From Microbacterium marinum (lineage in GTDB: Bacteria; Actinomycetota; Actinomycetes; Actinomycetales; Microbacteriaceae), in NCBI RefSeq assembly GCF_014204835.1, contig NZ_JACHMD010000001.1, positions 1,488,001 through 1,552,000 of the forward strand: a stretch of DNA of 64,000 nt, in the 5' to 3' direction. Under the pieces are notes generated by a model. That model had not been told where the DNA came from and did no database searches. It saw only the letters and a program-made list of their open reading frames with translations. Shown here in pieces: positions 9,303-17,764 of this stretch (position 1 is its first letter; every line of letters starts with the position of its first letter). A program made the position numbers and the translations under genes.

Positions 9303-9941
9303 ATGGGGGAACGAGCCACACGCACTGAACGACATCTCATCGCTGCAGCGACGAGCGTCGTCGCCATCCTCGGCTTCACCGCCTGCGCCGGCGCGGCGCC
9401 CGCGGCCGAACCAGACGCGATCGCTGCACACGCCGTACCGCTCGGCATCGATCCGGCCGTCGTGTACACGACGTCGGTCGACGGCTACGACCTCGCGCCG
9501 CAGTCGGTCAACGAGGTCGATGACGGTGGTCTCTCGGCGACCTGGGTCTCCACCGGCACGGGTGACACGATCACTCTCCGGATCGGAGCGGGCGAGCTGA
9601 CGGATGCCGCGTGCGCAGCGTTGCCGATGTGGGGGCTCGTCGACGGAAACGTCACCTGCACCGTCGACGGCGACATCTGGCATCGCGTCGGTGGTGATGT
9701 CGAGGAGTACGCCGTCGCCCGCGACGGCGCACTGATCCGCGTCATCGGCGGCGACGGGTACGGCGCGCCGGCCGCCGATCTGCTCGCCGCGGCAGAAGCG
9801 GTCCGCGTGCCGTCGGCCGACGAACTGGAGCAGCTGTTCTCCGACGCATCGAACCGCCGTCAGAACGAACCGGTCGAGCGCGGCGACCTCCCCGGGAACG
9901 GCGATGGTGCTCCCATCGACCAGGGTGGGGAGGGCGGCTGA
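9303..9941 (+). CDS. Putative secreted lipoprotein, function unknown
   Basis: A 212-residue product beginning with a basic n-region and a hydrophobic segment ([14 protein letters not shown]), followed by Cys in FTACAG, a loose lipobox. The mature part has no recognised enzymatic motif. It is acidic, contains two cysteines in a TDAACAALP / NVTCTVDG arrangement that could pair, and ends in a polar Gly-rich tail. ATG at 9303 is chosen because an AAGGA lies 7 nt upstream and it places the signal peptide at the N-terminus; the frame is open further upstream only as a shadow of the HNH gene. Export is a firm inference, function unknown. Confidence 0.72.
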   Translation: MGERATRTERHLIAAATSVVAILGFTACAGAAPAAEPDAIAAHAVPLGIDPAVVYTTSVDGYDLAPQSVNEVDDGGLSATWVSTGTGDTITLRIGAGELTDAACAALPMWGLVDGNVTCTVDGDIWHRVGGDVEEYAVARDGALIRVIGGDGYGAPAADLLAAAEAVRVPSADELEQLFSDASNRRQNEPVERGDLPGNGDGAPIDQGGEGG

Positions 9942-9950
9942 CGCCCCAAC

Positions 9951-9956
9951 TAGGCT
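9951..9956 (+). promoter_or_regulatory. Leaderless-type -10 box of rsmA
   Basis: TAGGCT followed by 7 nt and the ATG at 9964. No ribosome-binding site precedes the ATG. Confidence 0.6.
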
Positions 9957-9963
9957 GGACGTC

Positions 9964-10803
9964 ATGCCCGTGACCCTGCTCGGAGCCGCCGAGATCCGCG
10001 CGCTCGCCGCCGAACTCGATGTGACTCCGACCAAGAAGCTGGGGCAGAATTTCGTCGTTGACGCCAACACGGTCCGCAAGATCGTCACGGCCGCCAAAGT
10101 CACCGCCGCCGACCGCGTCGTCGAGGTAGGGCCGGGCCTGGGCTCGCTGACCCTCGCCATCCTCGAGACCGGTGCGCCGGTCACCGCCGTCGAGATCGAC
10201 CACCGCCTCGCCGCGCACCTGCCGACGACCGCCGCCGCGCACGGCGTGCCGGACGGCGCCCTCACCGTCGTCCCCGCCGACGCGCTCCGCGTCACCGAAC
10301 TTCCCGGCGACCCGAACGTGCTCGTCGCGAATCTGCCGTACAACGTCAGCGTCCCGGTGCTCCTGCACTTCATGGAGACGTTCCCGGGCATCGAACGCGG
10401 CGTCGTCATGGTGCAGGCCGAGGTCGCCGAGCGCCTCGCAGCCCCGCCCGGATCGAAGATCTACGGCACCCCCAGCGTCAAGGCCGCCTGGTACGGCCCA
10501 TGGCGCCTCACCGGCACCGTCTCGCGCCAGGTGTTCTGGCCGGTCCCCAACGTCGACAGCCTCCTCGTCGGCTTCGAGCGCGACGCGACTCCGCGGGGCG
10601 ATGACGACCTCCGGCGACGCACCTTCCAGATCGTGGATGCCGCGTTCCAGCAGCGCCGCAAGATGCTGCGTCAGGCGCTGTCGGGGCTCTTCGGCGGGTC
10701 GTCGGGCACCGCGAGCGCCGTCCTCGAGCAGGCGGGTGTTCCGCCGACCGCGCGCGGCGAGGATCTCACGATCGAGGACTACGTCCGCATCGCACGCGTC
10801 TGA
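9964..10803 (+). CDS. rsmA: 16S rRNA (adenine1518/1519-N6)-dimethyltransferase RsmA/KsgA
   Basis: S-adenosylmethionine-dependent enzyme that dimethylates two adjacent adenines near the 3' end of 16S rRNA during 30S maturation. Family hallmarks: [10 protein letters not shown] at the start, SAM-binding [19 protein letters not shown] and the catalytic NLPY motif in [14 protein letters not shown]. The 279-residue length is normal. ATG at 9964 is selected from the leaderless -10 spacing and because homologues begin close to this point; an in-frame upstream ATG would add 20 non-conserved residues. In many actinobacteria ispE follows directly; here three other genes intervene. Confidence 0.96.
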   Translation: MPVTLLGAAEIRALAAELDVTPTKKLGQNFVVDANTVRKIVTAAKVTAADRVVEVGPGLGSLTLAILETGAPVTAVEIDHRLAAHLPTTAAAHGVPDGALTVVPADALRVTELPGDPNVLVANLPYNVSVPVLLHFMETFPGIERGVVMVQAEVAERLAAPPGSKIYGTPSVKAAWYGPWRLTGTVSRQVFWPVPNVDSLLVGFERDATPRGDDDLRRRTFQIVDAAFQQRRKMLRQALSGLFGGSSGTASAVLEQAGVPPTARGEDLTIEDYVRIARV

Positions 10804-10916
10804 GCGGGTCTCCGACTCTTCGCGCGTCGTTCACCACGCGTTCCCGAAACATGCCGGTAACATTTCGGCTGAACGGGCGCGACCCGAGGCGCTCGTCCCG
10901 ACGGGAAGAGACACCC

Positions 10917-11831
10917 ATGCGCCGCGCCGAGCATCCGGCCGCCGACCGGATCCTGCTCCACCTCAGCGACACGCACCTGCGCGCTCCCGGGCCGCAGCTG
11001 TTCGACCGTGTCGACGGACTCGCCTCCCTCACCACGGCTCTCGCCGGGATCGAGGCGAGCGGCGTCGCCCCTGACGCGATCGTGTTCACGGGCGACCTGG
11101 TCGATCTGGGGGAGGCTGACGCGTACGACATGCTCCGCGAGCTCGTCGAGCCGTTCGCCGAGCGCCTCGGCGCGAGACTGCTGTGGGTCATGGGCAACCA
11201 TGACGATCGCGGCGCGTTCCGGGCCCGCCTGCTGGGCGCGTCCTCCGATGATCCGACCGCGCCGTACGACCGCGTCGACGAGCTCGATGGCCTCCGGGTC
11301 GTGACGCTCGATTCGAGCGTGCCGGGGCGTCACCACGGCGAGGTGTCGGACGCGCAGCTCGCGTGGCTCCGCGACGTGCTGGCGACGCCCGCGCCGCTCG
11401 GCACCGTCCTCGCGATGCACCACCCGCCGGTCCCGAGCGTCCTCCCGCTGGCCTCCAGCGTTGAGCTCCGCGATCAGCGGCGGCTTGCCGACGTGCTGCG
11501 GGGCACCGACGTGCGCGCGATCATCGCGGGTCACCTGCACTACTCGACGTTCGCGACGTTCGCGGGCATCCCGGTGTCCGTGGCATCCTCGACCTGCTAC
11601 GCGCAGGATCTGACGGTGCCGGTCGGGGGGACCCGGCCTCAGGATGCCGCGCAGGCGTACAACCTCGTCCACGTGTACGACGAGACGATCGTCCACTCGG
11701 TGGTCCCGATCGCCGCGGCGCCCGCGCTCGAATACATCGACGCGGACGAGGCTCAGCGTCGCCTGAGCGACGCGGGCATCGAGGGCGCGCTCACGCGTGC
11801 TGCTCGGCGCTCCGTGCCGGCGCTGCGCTGA
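10917..11831 (+). CDS. Metallophosphoesterase, class III cyclic-nucleotide phosphodiesterase-like
   Basis: Calcineurin-like phosphoesterase of 304 residues. The dinuclear-metal motifs appear in order: LSDTHL (DxH), GDLVD, GNHDD, the AMHHPP histidine segment and GHLHYS. This pattern fits class III phosphodiesterases (CpdA / Rv0805 type) acting on cyclic nucleotides or related phosphodiesters in the cytoplasm; the substrate cannot be fixed from sequence. The start at 10917 follows GGGAAGAG at 10903-10910. The last 41 bp overlap the tail of the convergent Stealth gene, so one transcript end is antisense to the other. A TAACAT -10-like box lies at 10858-10863. Confidence 0.87.
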   Translation: MRRAEHPAADRILLHLSDTHLRAPGPQLFDRVDGLASLTTALAGIEASGVAPDAIVFTGDLVDLGEADAYDMLRELVEPFAERLGARLLWVMGNHDDRGAFRARLLGASSDDPTAPYDRVDELDGLRVVTLDSSVPGRHHGEVSDAQLAWLRDVLATPAPLGTVLAMHHPPVPSVLPLASSVELRDQRRLADVLRGTDVRAIIAGHLHYSTFATFAGIPVSVASSTCYAQDLTVPVGGTRPQDAAQAYNLVHVYDETIVHSVVPIAAAPALEYIDADEAQRRLSDAGIEGALTRAARRSVPALR

Positions 11832-13359
11832 CCGCGGGATCCTCCCACGGGGCACGCACCGGGAAGAGCCGTTCGAGCAGCTCGGTGACCGCTCGTACGC
11901 GCACGGGTTCGGGGACCTCGTGGTCGCCGCCGTCGTTGAGGCAGAACATGTCGACGTCGCGGCGGTCGGCGAGACGCTCCATCCGGCGCAGCGATGCGGC
12001 CTGCGTGGTCTGGAAGTACCGCACCCGGGGCGTCGTCGAGGCGATCGCCCGACCGGTGAACGCCGCGTAGTAGTGGTACAGGCAGTTCGTGACCGACACG
12101 TCCGTCGCGGAGCGGAAGCGGGATGCCGCGGTGCGGGCGACCTCTTCGGGGAATTCGCGCTCGAGCTCGAACATCACGCTCCGTCGGAGCGGTGCCGCGC
12201 AGTGCTCGAGGTCGCGGACGATCGTGCGGCCGAAGCGTTCCTCCAGGAGGGCACGGTTCACGCGGAGGGCGTTGTCGTGTCCGCTGCGGGCGACGCGGTT
12301 GGGGCCGGTGCCGATGCGGATGTCGCACTCGACGAACGACGAGACCCCGCCGGGCGAGAAGAAGAGCTCGGGGGAGACCGGGCGCCCGAAGAACATGTCG
12401 TCGTTGGAATACAGGAAGTGCTCCGAGAGGCCGTCGATGCGGTGGAGCTGAGCCTCGACGGCGTGCGAGTTGTGCGTGGGGAGCACCGAGGGGTCGGCGA
12501 AGAACTCCTCGCTGCGCACGATGGTCACCTTCGGGTGGTCGAGCAGCCACGCCGGGGCGGGGGAGTCGGTCGCGATGAAGATGCGTCGCACCCACGGCGC
12601 GTACATGTGGACGCTCCGCAGCGCGTACCGCAGCTCGTCGACGTGACGGAAGCGGGCGGGGCCGTCGTCGCCCTCACCGACCACGTACTCGGACATGCGG
12701 GCGGCGCGCTGACGCTGGAAGTCGGTGGACGACCCGTCGACCCACGAGAACACCATGTCGATGTCGTGTGTGATCTCCCCGGGGTGCGGGTCGAACATTC
12801 CCTGCAGCGTCTGCCAGGTGCGGTCGTACCGGTCGACGGTGGCGCGCTCGAGGTCTTCGGCGGCGATCGTGCGACGGGTCAGGTCGTTGGCGTGGGGCGC
12901 CTCGACGACCTCCTCGCCGAACCGCCAGAACTCGACGCGCACGGCGACGCCCGCGCCGTAGCGCAGGGCGCCGGCGAGCCGCGGGCGGAAGACCCGCACC
13001 GACGACGGGCCGGTGGCGGTGTGACGGTACTCGGCCATCGGCACCGTTGTGCCGCCCTTCGGCTTGGCGTAGAGAGGTTCGCCGGATGCCGCGGCGGCGA
13101 GCGCGGCGAGGGCGCGGTCCCGATCCTCGAGATCTACGACGAGGGCGGGGACACGACCGTCGTGGCGGATCAGCAGGTGAGCGATCCCGTCGCGGTCGAA
13201 CGCGTCGGCGACGAGCCGCAGGTCGGCGATGCGGGCGTCGTCGGGGGTCAGGTCGTCGTGGCGCAGATGCAGCACACCGCCGTGGAGGACGATGTCCTCG
13301 CGCTGGAGAAGCCGGGTCCAGGAGCCGCCGCGGTGCGGCAGGGCGGTGATGTGCGTCAC
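11791..13359 (-). CDS. Stealth-family sugar-phosphate transferase (capsule-type phosphotransferase)
   Basis: All four Stealth conserved regions are visible in the 522-residue product: CR1 at 199-209 (DIDMVFSWVDG), CR2 at about 236-265 (FRHVDELRYALRSV then FIATDS), CR3 at 295-326 (THNSHAVEAQLHRIDGLSEH and YSNDDMFFG) and CR4 at 471-478 (MFCLNDGG). Family members transfer hexose-1-phosphate units to make phosphate-linked cell-surface polysaccharides. Residues 1-195 are a less conserved N-terminal region. The GTG start at 13359 follows GGAGG on the minus strand with a short spacer; upstream open frame is antisense to the next gene. No other polysaccharide genes flank it, so the acceptor glycan is unknown. 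Confidence 0.9.
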   Translation of the reverse strand: MTHITALPHRGGSWTRLLQREDIVLHGGVLHLRHDDLTPDDARIADLRLVADAFDRDGIAHLLIRHDGRVPALVVDLEDRDRALAALAAAASGEPLYAKPKGGTTVPMAEYRHTATGPSSVRVFRPRLAGALRYGAGVAVRVEFWRFGEEVVEAPHANDLTRRTIAAEDLERATVDRYDRTWQTLQGMFDPHPGEITHDIDMVFSWVDGSSTDFQRQRAARMSEYVVGEGDDGPARFRHVDELRYALRSVHMYAPWVRRIFIATDSPAPAWLLDHPKVTIVRSEEFFADPSVLPTHNSHAVEAQLHRIDGLSEHFLYSNDDMFFGRPVSPELFFSPGGVSSFVECDIRIGTGPNRVARSGHDNALRVNRALLEERFGRTIVRDLEHCAAPLRRSVMFELEREFPEEVARTAASRFRSATDVSVTNCLYHYYAAFTGRAIASTTPRVRYFQTTQAASLRRMERLADRRDVDMFCLNDGGDHEVPEPVRVRAVTELLERLFPVRAPWEDPAVSAAPARSAEQHA

Positions 13360-13434
13360 ATATCCTCCGAAATGTTCGATTCGAGTCAGGGTAGGCGGGC
13401 CTCGTTTCGCCGACGTTTCATCGTCAACGCTCGA

Positions 13435-13440
13435 TAGCCT
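13435..13440 (+). promoter_or_regulatory. Leaderless-type -10 box of the aldo/keto reductase gene
   Basis: TAGCCT followed by 6 nt (GGGGGT) and the ATG at 13447. It lies in the 87-bp divergent spacer shared with the Stealth gene. Confidence 0.6.
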
Positions 13441-13446
13441 GGGGGT

Positions 13447-14523
13447 ATGACCACCGACTACGCCGAGCGTTTTCCCGAGTCGCGCAACGGCGACACCCAC
13501 CGTCCGTATCAGGCGGCGTCCGATCGCTACGAATCCGGCGCTTTCCGCCAGGTCGGCACGAGTGGCCTCTGGCTGCCGGCGATCTCGCTGGGCCTGTGGT
13601 GGAACTTCGGGGACAACGTGCCCTTCCAGAACCAGCGTACCGTCCTGCGGCACGCTTTCGACCGGGGGATCACCCACTTCGATCTGGCCAACAACTACGG
13701 TCCGCCCTTCGGCACCGCGGAGACCAACTTCGGCCGGATGATGCGCGAGGACTTCGCGCCGTACCGCGACGAGCTGATCATCTCGTCCAAGGCCGGCTAC
13801 GACATGTGGCCAGGCCCCTACGGCAACAACGGCTCGCGCAAGTACCTGATCGCGAGCGCGGAGCAGTCGCTGAAGCGGATGAGCGTCGACTACGTCGACA
13901 TCTTCTACTCTCACCGCGCCGACCCGGTCACGCCCATCGAGGAGACGGTCGGGGCTCTCGACACCCTCGTCCGCCAGGGCAAGGCGCTGTACGTCGGCAT
14001 CTCCTCCTACAGCGCCGAGCGCACCGCCGAGGCCGTCGCCGTGGCGGAGTCGCTCGGGACCCCGCTGATCATCCACCAGCCCTCCTACTCGATCCTGAAC
14101 CGCTGGATCGAGGAAGGACTCACCGATGCGCTGAAGACGGCGGGCATGGGCGCGATCGCCTTCACCCCGCTGGCCCAGGGTCTCCTGACGGACAAGTACC
14201 TCGGCGACGGCACCGGCGACCGGTCGCAGTCCCGGTTCTCGCTCCCCGACGGGACGCTGAGCGAGAAGGCCCTGACGACGCTGCGCTCCCTCAACGACAT
14301 CGCGAATGAGCGCGGACAGACCCTTGCGCAGATGGCCATCCAGTGGATCCTCCGCGACGAGGTCGTCGCGTCCGCCCTCATCGGCGCGTCGAGCACGGCG
14401 CAGCTGGACCAGAACCTGGCCGCCACCGAGGGAGCGCCGTTCGACGCCGACGAGCTCGCGCGCATCGACGAGCTGTCCGGCGCGATCGACGTGAACCTCT
14501 GGGCGGAGTCGTCGGACGCGTGA
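13447..14523 (+). CDS. Aldo/keto reductase, YghZ / L-glyceraldehyde-3-phosphate reductase type
   Basis: NADPH-dependent TIM-barrel reductase of 358 residues. The catalytic tetrad is readable: Asp and Tyr in FDLANNYGPPFGTAE, Lys in ISSKAGYDMWPGPYG and His in FYSHRADP. The AGYDMWPGPYG segment and N-terminal extension are typical of the YghZ/MgrA group that detoxifies aldehydes such as L-glyceraldehyde-3-phosphate and methylglyoxal. The C-terminal QWILRDEVVASALIGAS segment binds the cofactor. Its stop overlaps the ispE GTG by 4 bp, so it is co-transcribed with ispE although the pathways are not obviously linked. Confidence 0.92.
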   Translation: MTTDYAERFPESRNGDTHRPYQAASDRYESGAFRQVGTSGLWLPAISLGLWWNFGDNVPFQNQRTVLRHAFDRGITHFDLANNYGPPFGTAETNFGRMMREDFAPYRDELIISSKAGYDMWPGPYGNNGSRKYLIASAEQSLKRMSVDYVDIFYSHRADPVTPIEETVGALDTLVRQGKALYVGISSYSAERTAEAVAVAESLGTPLIIHQPSYSILNRWIEEGLTDALKTAGMGAIAFTPLAQGLLTDKYLGDGTGDRSQSRFSLPDGTLSEKALTTLRSLNDIANERGQTLAQMAIQWILRDEVVASALIGASSTAQLDQNLAATEGAPFDADELARIDELSGAIDVNLWAESSDA

Positions 14524-15446
14524 GTCTCGTCTACGACGCCGGTCGCCGCGTCCACGTCCGCGCCCCGGGCAAGCTCAACCTCTCGTTCGAGGTCGGGCAC
14601 GCCGGGGACGACGGATACCACGACGTGGCATCCGTGTATCAGGCGGTGTCGCTCTTCGAGGACGTCTGGGCGACGCACGGCGACGACTTCTCGATCGCGG
14701 TGACCGGCGACGTGGACGTGTCGGGGGTGCCGCTCGATGAGCGCAACCTCGCGGTCCGCGCCGCGCGACTGGTGACCCGTGCGGTCGGGTGGAACGGCGG
14801 CATCCACCTCGACGTCCACAAGGGTGTCCCGGTGGCCGGCGGAATGGGCGGCGGGTCCGCCGACGCCGCCGCGGCGCTCGTCGCCGTCAACGAACTCGTG
14901 GGCGGCGGTCTGTCCGGGAGCGAGCTGCAGGAGCTGGGCGCCGAGCTCGGCGCCGACGTCCCGTTCGCGCTGCTCGGGGGCACCGCCGTCGGCACCGGTC
15001 GCGGCGATGAGCTCGCCCCGGCGCTCGCGCGCGGCCGCTTCGACTGGGTCCTCGTCCCGAGCGACGGAGGTCTCTCGACGCCCACCGTGTACGGCGAGCT
15101 CGACCGGCTGCGCGCCGAGGCCGACATCCGGCCCGATCGCGTCGCGCCGACCGTCGACCCCGCCGTGCTGCGGGCGCTCCGCGCCGGCGACCCGGTCGGG
15201 CTGGGGAAATCGATCCGCAACGACCTCCAGCTCGCCGCGGTCACGCTCCAGCCCGAGCTCGCCGTGGTTCTGAAGACCGGGACCGCGCACGGGGCGCTCG
15301 GCGCCCTCGTCTCGGGGTCGGGTCCGACGGTCGCCTTCCTCGCCGGGGGCGAACAGCACGGCCGCGACCTGGCCGACCGCCTCAGCGGCGACGGACTCCG
15401 AGCCCTGCACGTCCACGGTCCCGTCGCCGGAGCGCGGGTGCTCTGA
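14520..15446 (+). CDS. ispE: 4-diphosphocytidyl-2-C-methyl-D-erythritol kinase
   Basis: GHMP kinase of 308 residues that phosphorylates CDP-methylerythritol in the MEP isoprenoid pathway. Motif 1 APGKLNLSFEVG is near the N-terminus, the ATP-binding glycine loop is PVAGGMGGGSADAAAAL and motif 3 is LVSGSGPTVAFL. The start is GTG at 14520, fixed by the GTGA overlap with the aldo/keto reductase stop; the frame is open upstream only as a shadow. Position downstream of rsmA and upstream of an ABC-F gene matches the usual actinobacterial neighbourhood apart from inserted genes. Confidence 0.95.
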   Translation: MSLVYDAGRRVHVRAPGKLNLSFEVGHAGDDGYHDVASVYQAVSLFEDVWATHGDDFSIAVTGDVDVSGVPLDERNLAVRAARLVTRAVGWNGGIHLDVHKGVPVAGGMGGGSADAAAALVAVNELVGGGLSGSELQELGAELGADVPFALLGGTAVGTGRGDELAPALARGRFDWVLVPSDGGLSTPTVYGELDRLRAEADIRPDRVAPTVDPAVLRALRAGDPVGLGKSIRNDLQLAAVTLQPELAVVLKTGTAHGALGALVSGSGPTVAFLAGGEQHGRDLADRLSGDGLRALHVHGPVAGARVL

Positions 15447-15479
15447 CCGACCGGCGCGCGCCGAGTCGGTGGGCCCCCG

Positions 15480-15485
15480 TAGCCT
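15480..15485 (+). promoter_or_regulatory. Leaderless-type -10 box of the Eis-like gene
   Basis: TAGCCT followed by 6 nt (GGGTGC) and the ATG at 15492. Confidence 0.6.
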
Positions 15486-15491
15486 GGGTGC

Positions 15492-16799
15492 ATGACCGAG
15501 CTCGACGACACGTTCCACTCCGCCGCACTCGACGCCGACCTGCGCTCGGCACTGGAGGCACAGGGCCTGCGCGTGGGCCGCGTGAGCGACGACGACCGTC
15601 CCGGCACCGATCGGTGGCTGGATGCTGTCGCCCGGGGCTTCCTCGATGGCGAGCGCAACGACACGCACCGCCAGGCCTTCTTCGACCGGACCGCCTACCG
15701 GCGCAAGATCGGCGTCTTCGACGACTCCGGGCCCGATGCGGCCGTCCCGGTGGCGAGCTTCGCGTCGTGGGGCGCCGAGCTCAGCGTGCCCGGCGGCACC
15801 GTTCCGGCGTGCGCGATCAGCTCGGTGACCGTCGCGCCGACGCACCGCCGGCGCGGCATCCTCCGCCAGGTCATGGCGGGCGAGCTGCGCACCGCCGCCG
15901 GTCTCGGTTACCCCCTCGCGATCCTCACCGTCAGCGAGTCGGGGATCTACGGCCGGTTCGGTTTCGCTCCGGCGGCGCACGCTGCGCACTGGAAGATCGA
16001 CGTGCGGCGTGCCCGGTGGACCGGTCCGGACGCTCCCGGGCGCATCGACTTCGTGACCCGAGAGGAGGGCCGCCGTCTCGCTCCCGCGCTCCACGACCGC
16101 ATCCGCGTGACCTCGCCGGGTGAGATCGACATGCCCGGCGGGCACTGGGACCGCTTCTACGGCACCCGTCCCGATGTCGAGAAGGCCGAGGAGCGTCGGG
16201 TGGTCCAGTACCGCTCGCCCGAGGGCGAGGTCGACGGCCTGGCGATCTACTCGATCTCGCACAACCACGACGACTTCGCGGCGTCGACCGTCGAGGTCAT
16301 TCAGCTTCTGGCCGCCACCGATGCCGCCTACGCCGGGCTCTGGCGGTTCTTCCTGTCGATGGACCTCATCGGCACGGTGACCGCGGGGGAGCTGTCGCTG
16401 GACGAACCGCTGTGGTGGATGATCGCCGACCAGCGTGCGGCGACCATCACCACCCGCGACCACCAGTACCTGCGCATCCTCGATGTGCCCGCGGCGCTCG
16501 CCGCGCGGCGCTACGACGTCACCGACACCGTCGCGTTCGAGGTGACCGACCCGCTCGGCATCGCGTCCGGCGTCTTCGTCCTGTCTGCCGGGGAGGACGT
16601 GGGAGTGGATGCCGTCGCGGAAGCGCCCGTCGGGGTGCCGCTCGTGCGCCTCAGTGTCGCGGAGCTCTCCGCCCTCCTGCTCGGCGGCGTCTCGCCGGTC
16701 ACGCTCGCGAAGGCCGGGAGGCTCGACGCCGATGAGCCGGATCGCGTCGCCCGCCTGTTCGCATCGACGACGACGCCGCGTCTGAGCTTCTGGTACTGA
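15492..16799 (+). CDS. Eis-family GNAT N-acetyltransferase
   Basis: The 435-residue length and order (GNAT domain, second GNAT-like domain, C-terminal SCP2-like domain) match the Eis family, whose members acetylate amines including aminoglycosides and protein lysines. The acetyl-CoA loop is SSVTVAPTHRRRGILRQVM. The SESGIYGRFGFAPA segment is typical. The protein ends LSFWY, placing an aromatic residue with a free carboxylate at the C-terminus, used as the general base in characterised Eis enzymes. Whether it acts on antibiotics or a housekeeping substrate cannot be told from sequence. Confidence 0.9.
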   Translation: MTELDDTFHSAALDADLRSALEAQGLRVGRVSDDDRPGTDRWLDAVARGFLDGERNDTHRQAFFDRTAYRRKIGVFDDSGPDAAVPVASFASWGAELSVPGGTVPACAISSVTVAPTHRRRGILRQVMAGELRTAAGLGYPLAILTVSESGIYGRFGFAPAAHAAHWKIDVRRARWTGPDAPGRIDFVTREEGRRLAPALHDRIRVTSPGEIDMPGGHWDRFYGTRPDVEKAEERRVVQYRSPEGEVDGLAIYSISHNHDDFAASTVEVIQLLAATDAAYAGLWRFFLSMDLIGTVTAGELSLDEPLWWMIADQRAATITTRDHQYLRILDVPAALAARRYDVTDTVAFEVTDPLGIASGVFVLSAGEDVGVDAVAEAPVGVPLVRLSVAELSALLLGGVSPVTLAKAGRLDADEPDRVARLFASTTTPRLSFWY

Positions 16800-16829
16800 T
16801 CCCTCGCCGGTCGCGCCGCGCCGCTGTGC

Positions 16830-16835
16830 GAGGAT
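16830..16835 (+). promoter_or_regulatory. Possible leaderless -10 box of the membrane-anchored unknown gene
   Basis: GAGGAT followed by 6 nt (CCAGGC) and the ATG at 16842. It lacks the first T of the consensus but the spacing fits. Confidence 0.35.
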
Positions 16836-16841
16836 CCAGGC

Positions 16842-17603
16842 ATGGGGGATGACAGGGCAGAGCTCGAACGACTGCGCGCCCGGGCCTACGGGCGGGATGC
16901 CGACATCGCGAGCGATCCGGGGGCGCTTGAGCGTCTGCAGTTCTTGGAGGGCCGGAACGCGGTGACGGCGGCCCCGGACACGCGTGCATCCGAGCCGCCG
17001 GCGCCCGAGCCGCCGGCATCCGAGCCGTCGGCATCCGAGGGACCTCTGGCCGAGCCATCGGCATCCGGATCGACGCTCGCTGCGCCCGGGCGATGGTGGC
17101 GTCGCGCGTGGCCGATCGCCGCCGTCGCGGTCGGCGGCGTGATCGCCGGCGTCGTCGCCGCCCAACTGCTCGCGCCGCAGTCCGTGGCGTCGACCGAAAC
17201 CGGAGCGGTGCTCGCGGACACGGTTCGAGCCGATCCCGGATTGGAGTGGCCCGAGATCTTCGGTGGAGGCGAAGACGACGTTCGGGTGTGGTCGTACCGC
17301 GGACTGACGATGGCGTCGACGGACATGTTCGTGTACTCCCCGGGGAGTGACGAGTGCCTTGTGCTGATGGAATCGGAAGACATCGAGCCGTACATCGGGC
17401 CGGACGCCGACGACGGCTCCGGCGGCTGGGTCTTCGACGGCATGCAGTTCAACGGGTGCGCAGCCGGTGTCTTCCCCGCGACGGTGCAGTTCGTCGTCGG
17501 CGCCGACGCGCCGAGCGAGCTGCGCGCGCGCTTCTCCGTGGGCACCGCCGTGCAGATCGTGCTGGACGGCGAGTTCCTCCGGGTCTACGAACACTCGGAT
17601 TGA
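16842..17603 (+). CDS. Membrane-anchored protein with Pro/Ser linker, function unknown
   Basis: Not a recognised family. The 253-residue product has a charged cytoplasmic N-terminus (residues 1-40), a low-complexity linker of repeated EPPA/EPSAS units at about 50-75, one transmembrane helix at about 90-110 (PIAAVAVGGVIAGVVAA) and an extracytoplasmic domain with two cysteines (DECLVLM and FNGCAAGV) that could pair. It stands alone between the Eis-like and ABC-F genes. The imperfect linker repeats are the only internal duplication seen. It is more likely an anchored surface protein than an enzyme, since no catalytic motif is visible. Confidence 0.7.
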   Translation: MGDDRAELERLRARAYGRDADIASDPGALERLQFLEGRNAVTAAPDTRASEPPAPEPPASEPSASEGPLAEPSASGSTLAAPGRWWRRAWPIAAVAVGGVIAGVVAAQLLAPQSVASTETGAVLADTVRADPGLEWPEIFGGGEDDVRVWSYRGLTMASTDMFVYSPGSDECLVLMESEDIEPYIGPDADDGSGGWVFDGMQFNGCAAGVFPATVQFVVGADAPSELRARFSVGTAVQIVLDGEFLRVYEHSD

Positions 17604-17653
17604 CGCGGGCCGGGTGAGCTGAGCCCTGGCGCGCGGCGGACACTCCACAGCTT

Positions 17654-17708
17654 CAGGTGGCACTTCTTGTCGCTTCGTGAGCGTGGAGACGGCGTGTTCT
17701 GCCACCTG
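17654..17708. repeat. Inverted repeat with 9-bp arms (family C-like)
   Basis: CAGGTGGCA at 17654-17662 and TGCCACCTG at 17700-17708 are perfect reverse complements separated by 37 nt. It lies in the 161-bp gap between the membrane-anchored unknown and the ABC-F gene, ending about 42 bp before the -10 box of the latter. It could terminate upstream transcription or be a third palindromic element. Only one copy is seen in the window. Confidence 0.55.
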
Positions 17709-17750
17709 GAGCGAACTCCTCGGCGCGCAGGAGACACCGCTCGCGCCGCG

Positions 17751-17756
17751 TAGCCT
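17751..17756 (+). promoter_or_regulatory. -10 box of the ABC-F gene
   Basis: TAGCCT followed by 8 nt (GGGAGGCG) and the ATG at 17765. The spacer contains GGGAGG, so this could be read as either a leaderless start or a very short leader. Confidence 0.5.
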
Positions 17757-17764
17757 GGGAGGCG

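Noticed and set aside
11797..13437. A plus-strand open frame antisense to the Stealth gene
   Set aside because: All four Stealth conserved regions are on the minus strand; the plus frame is compositional.
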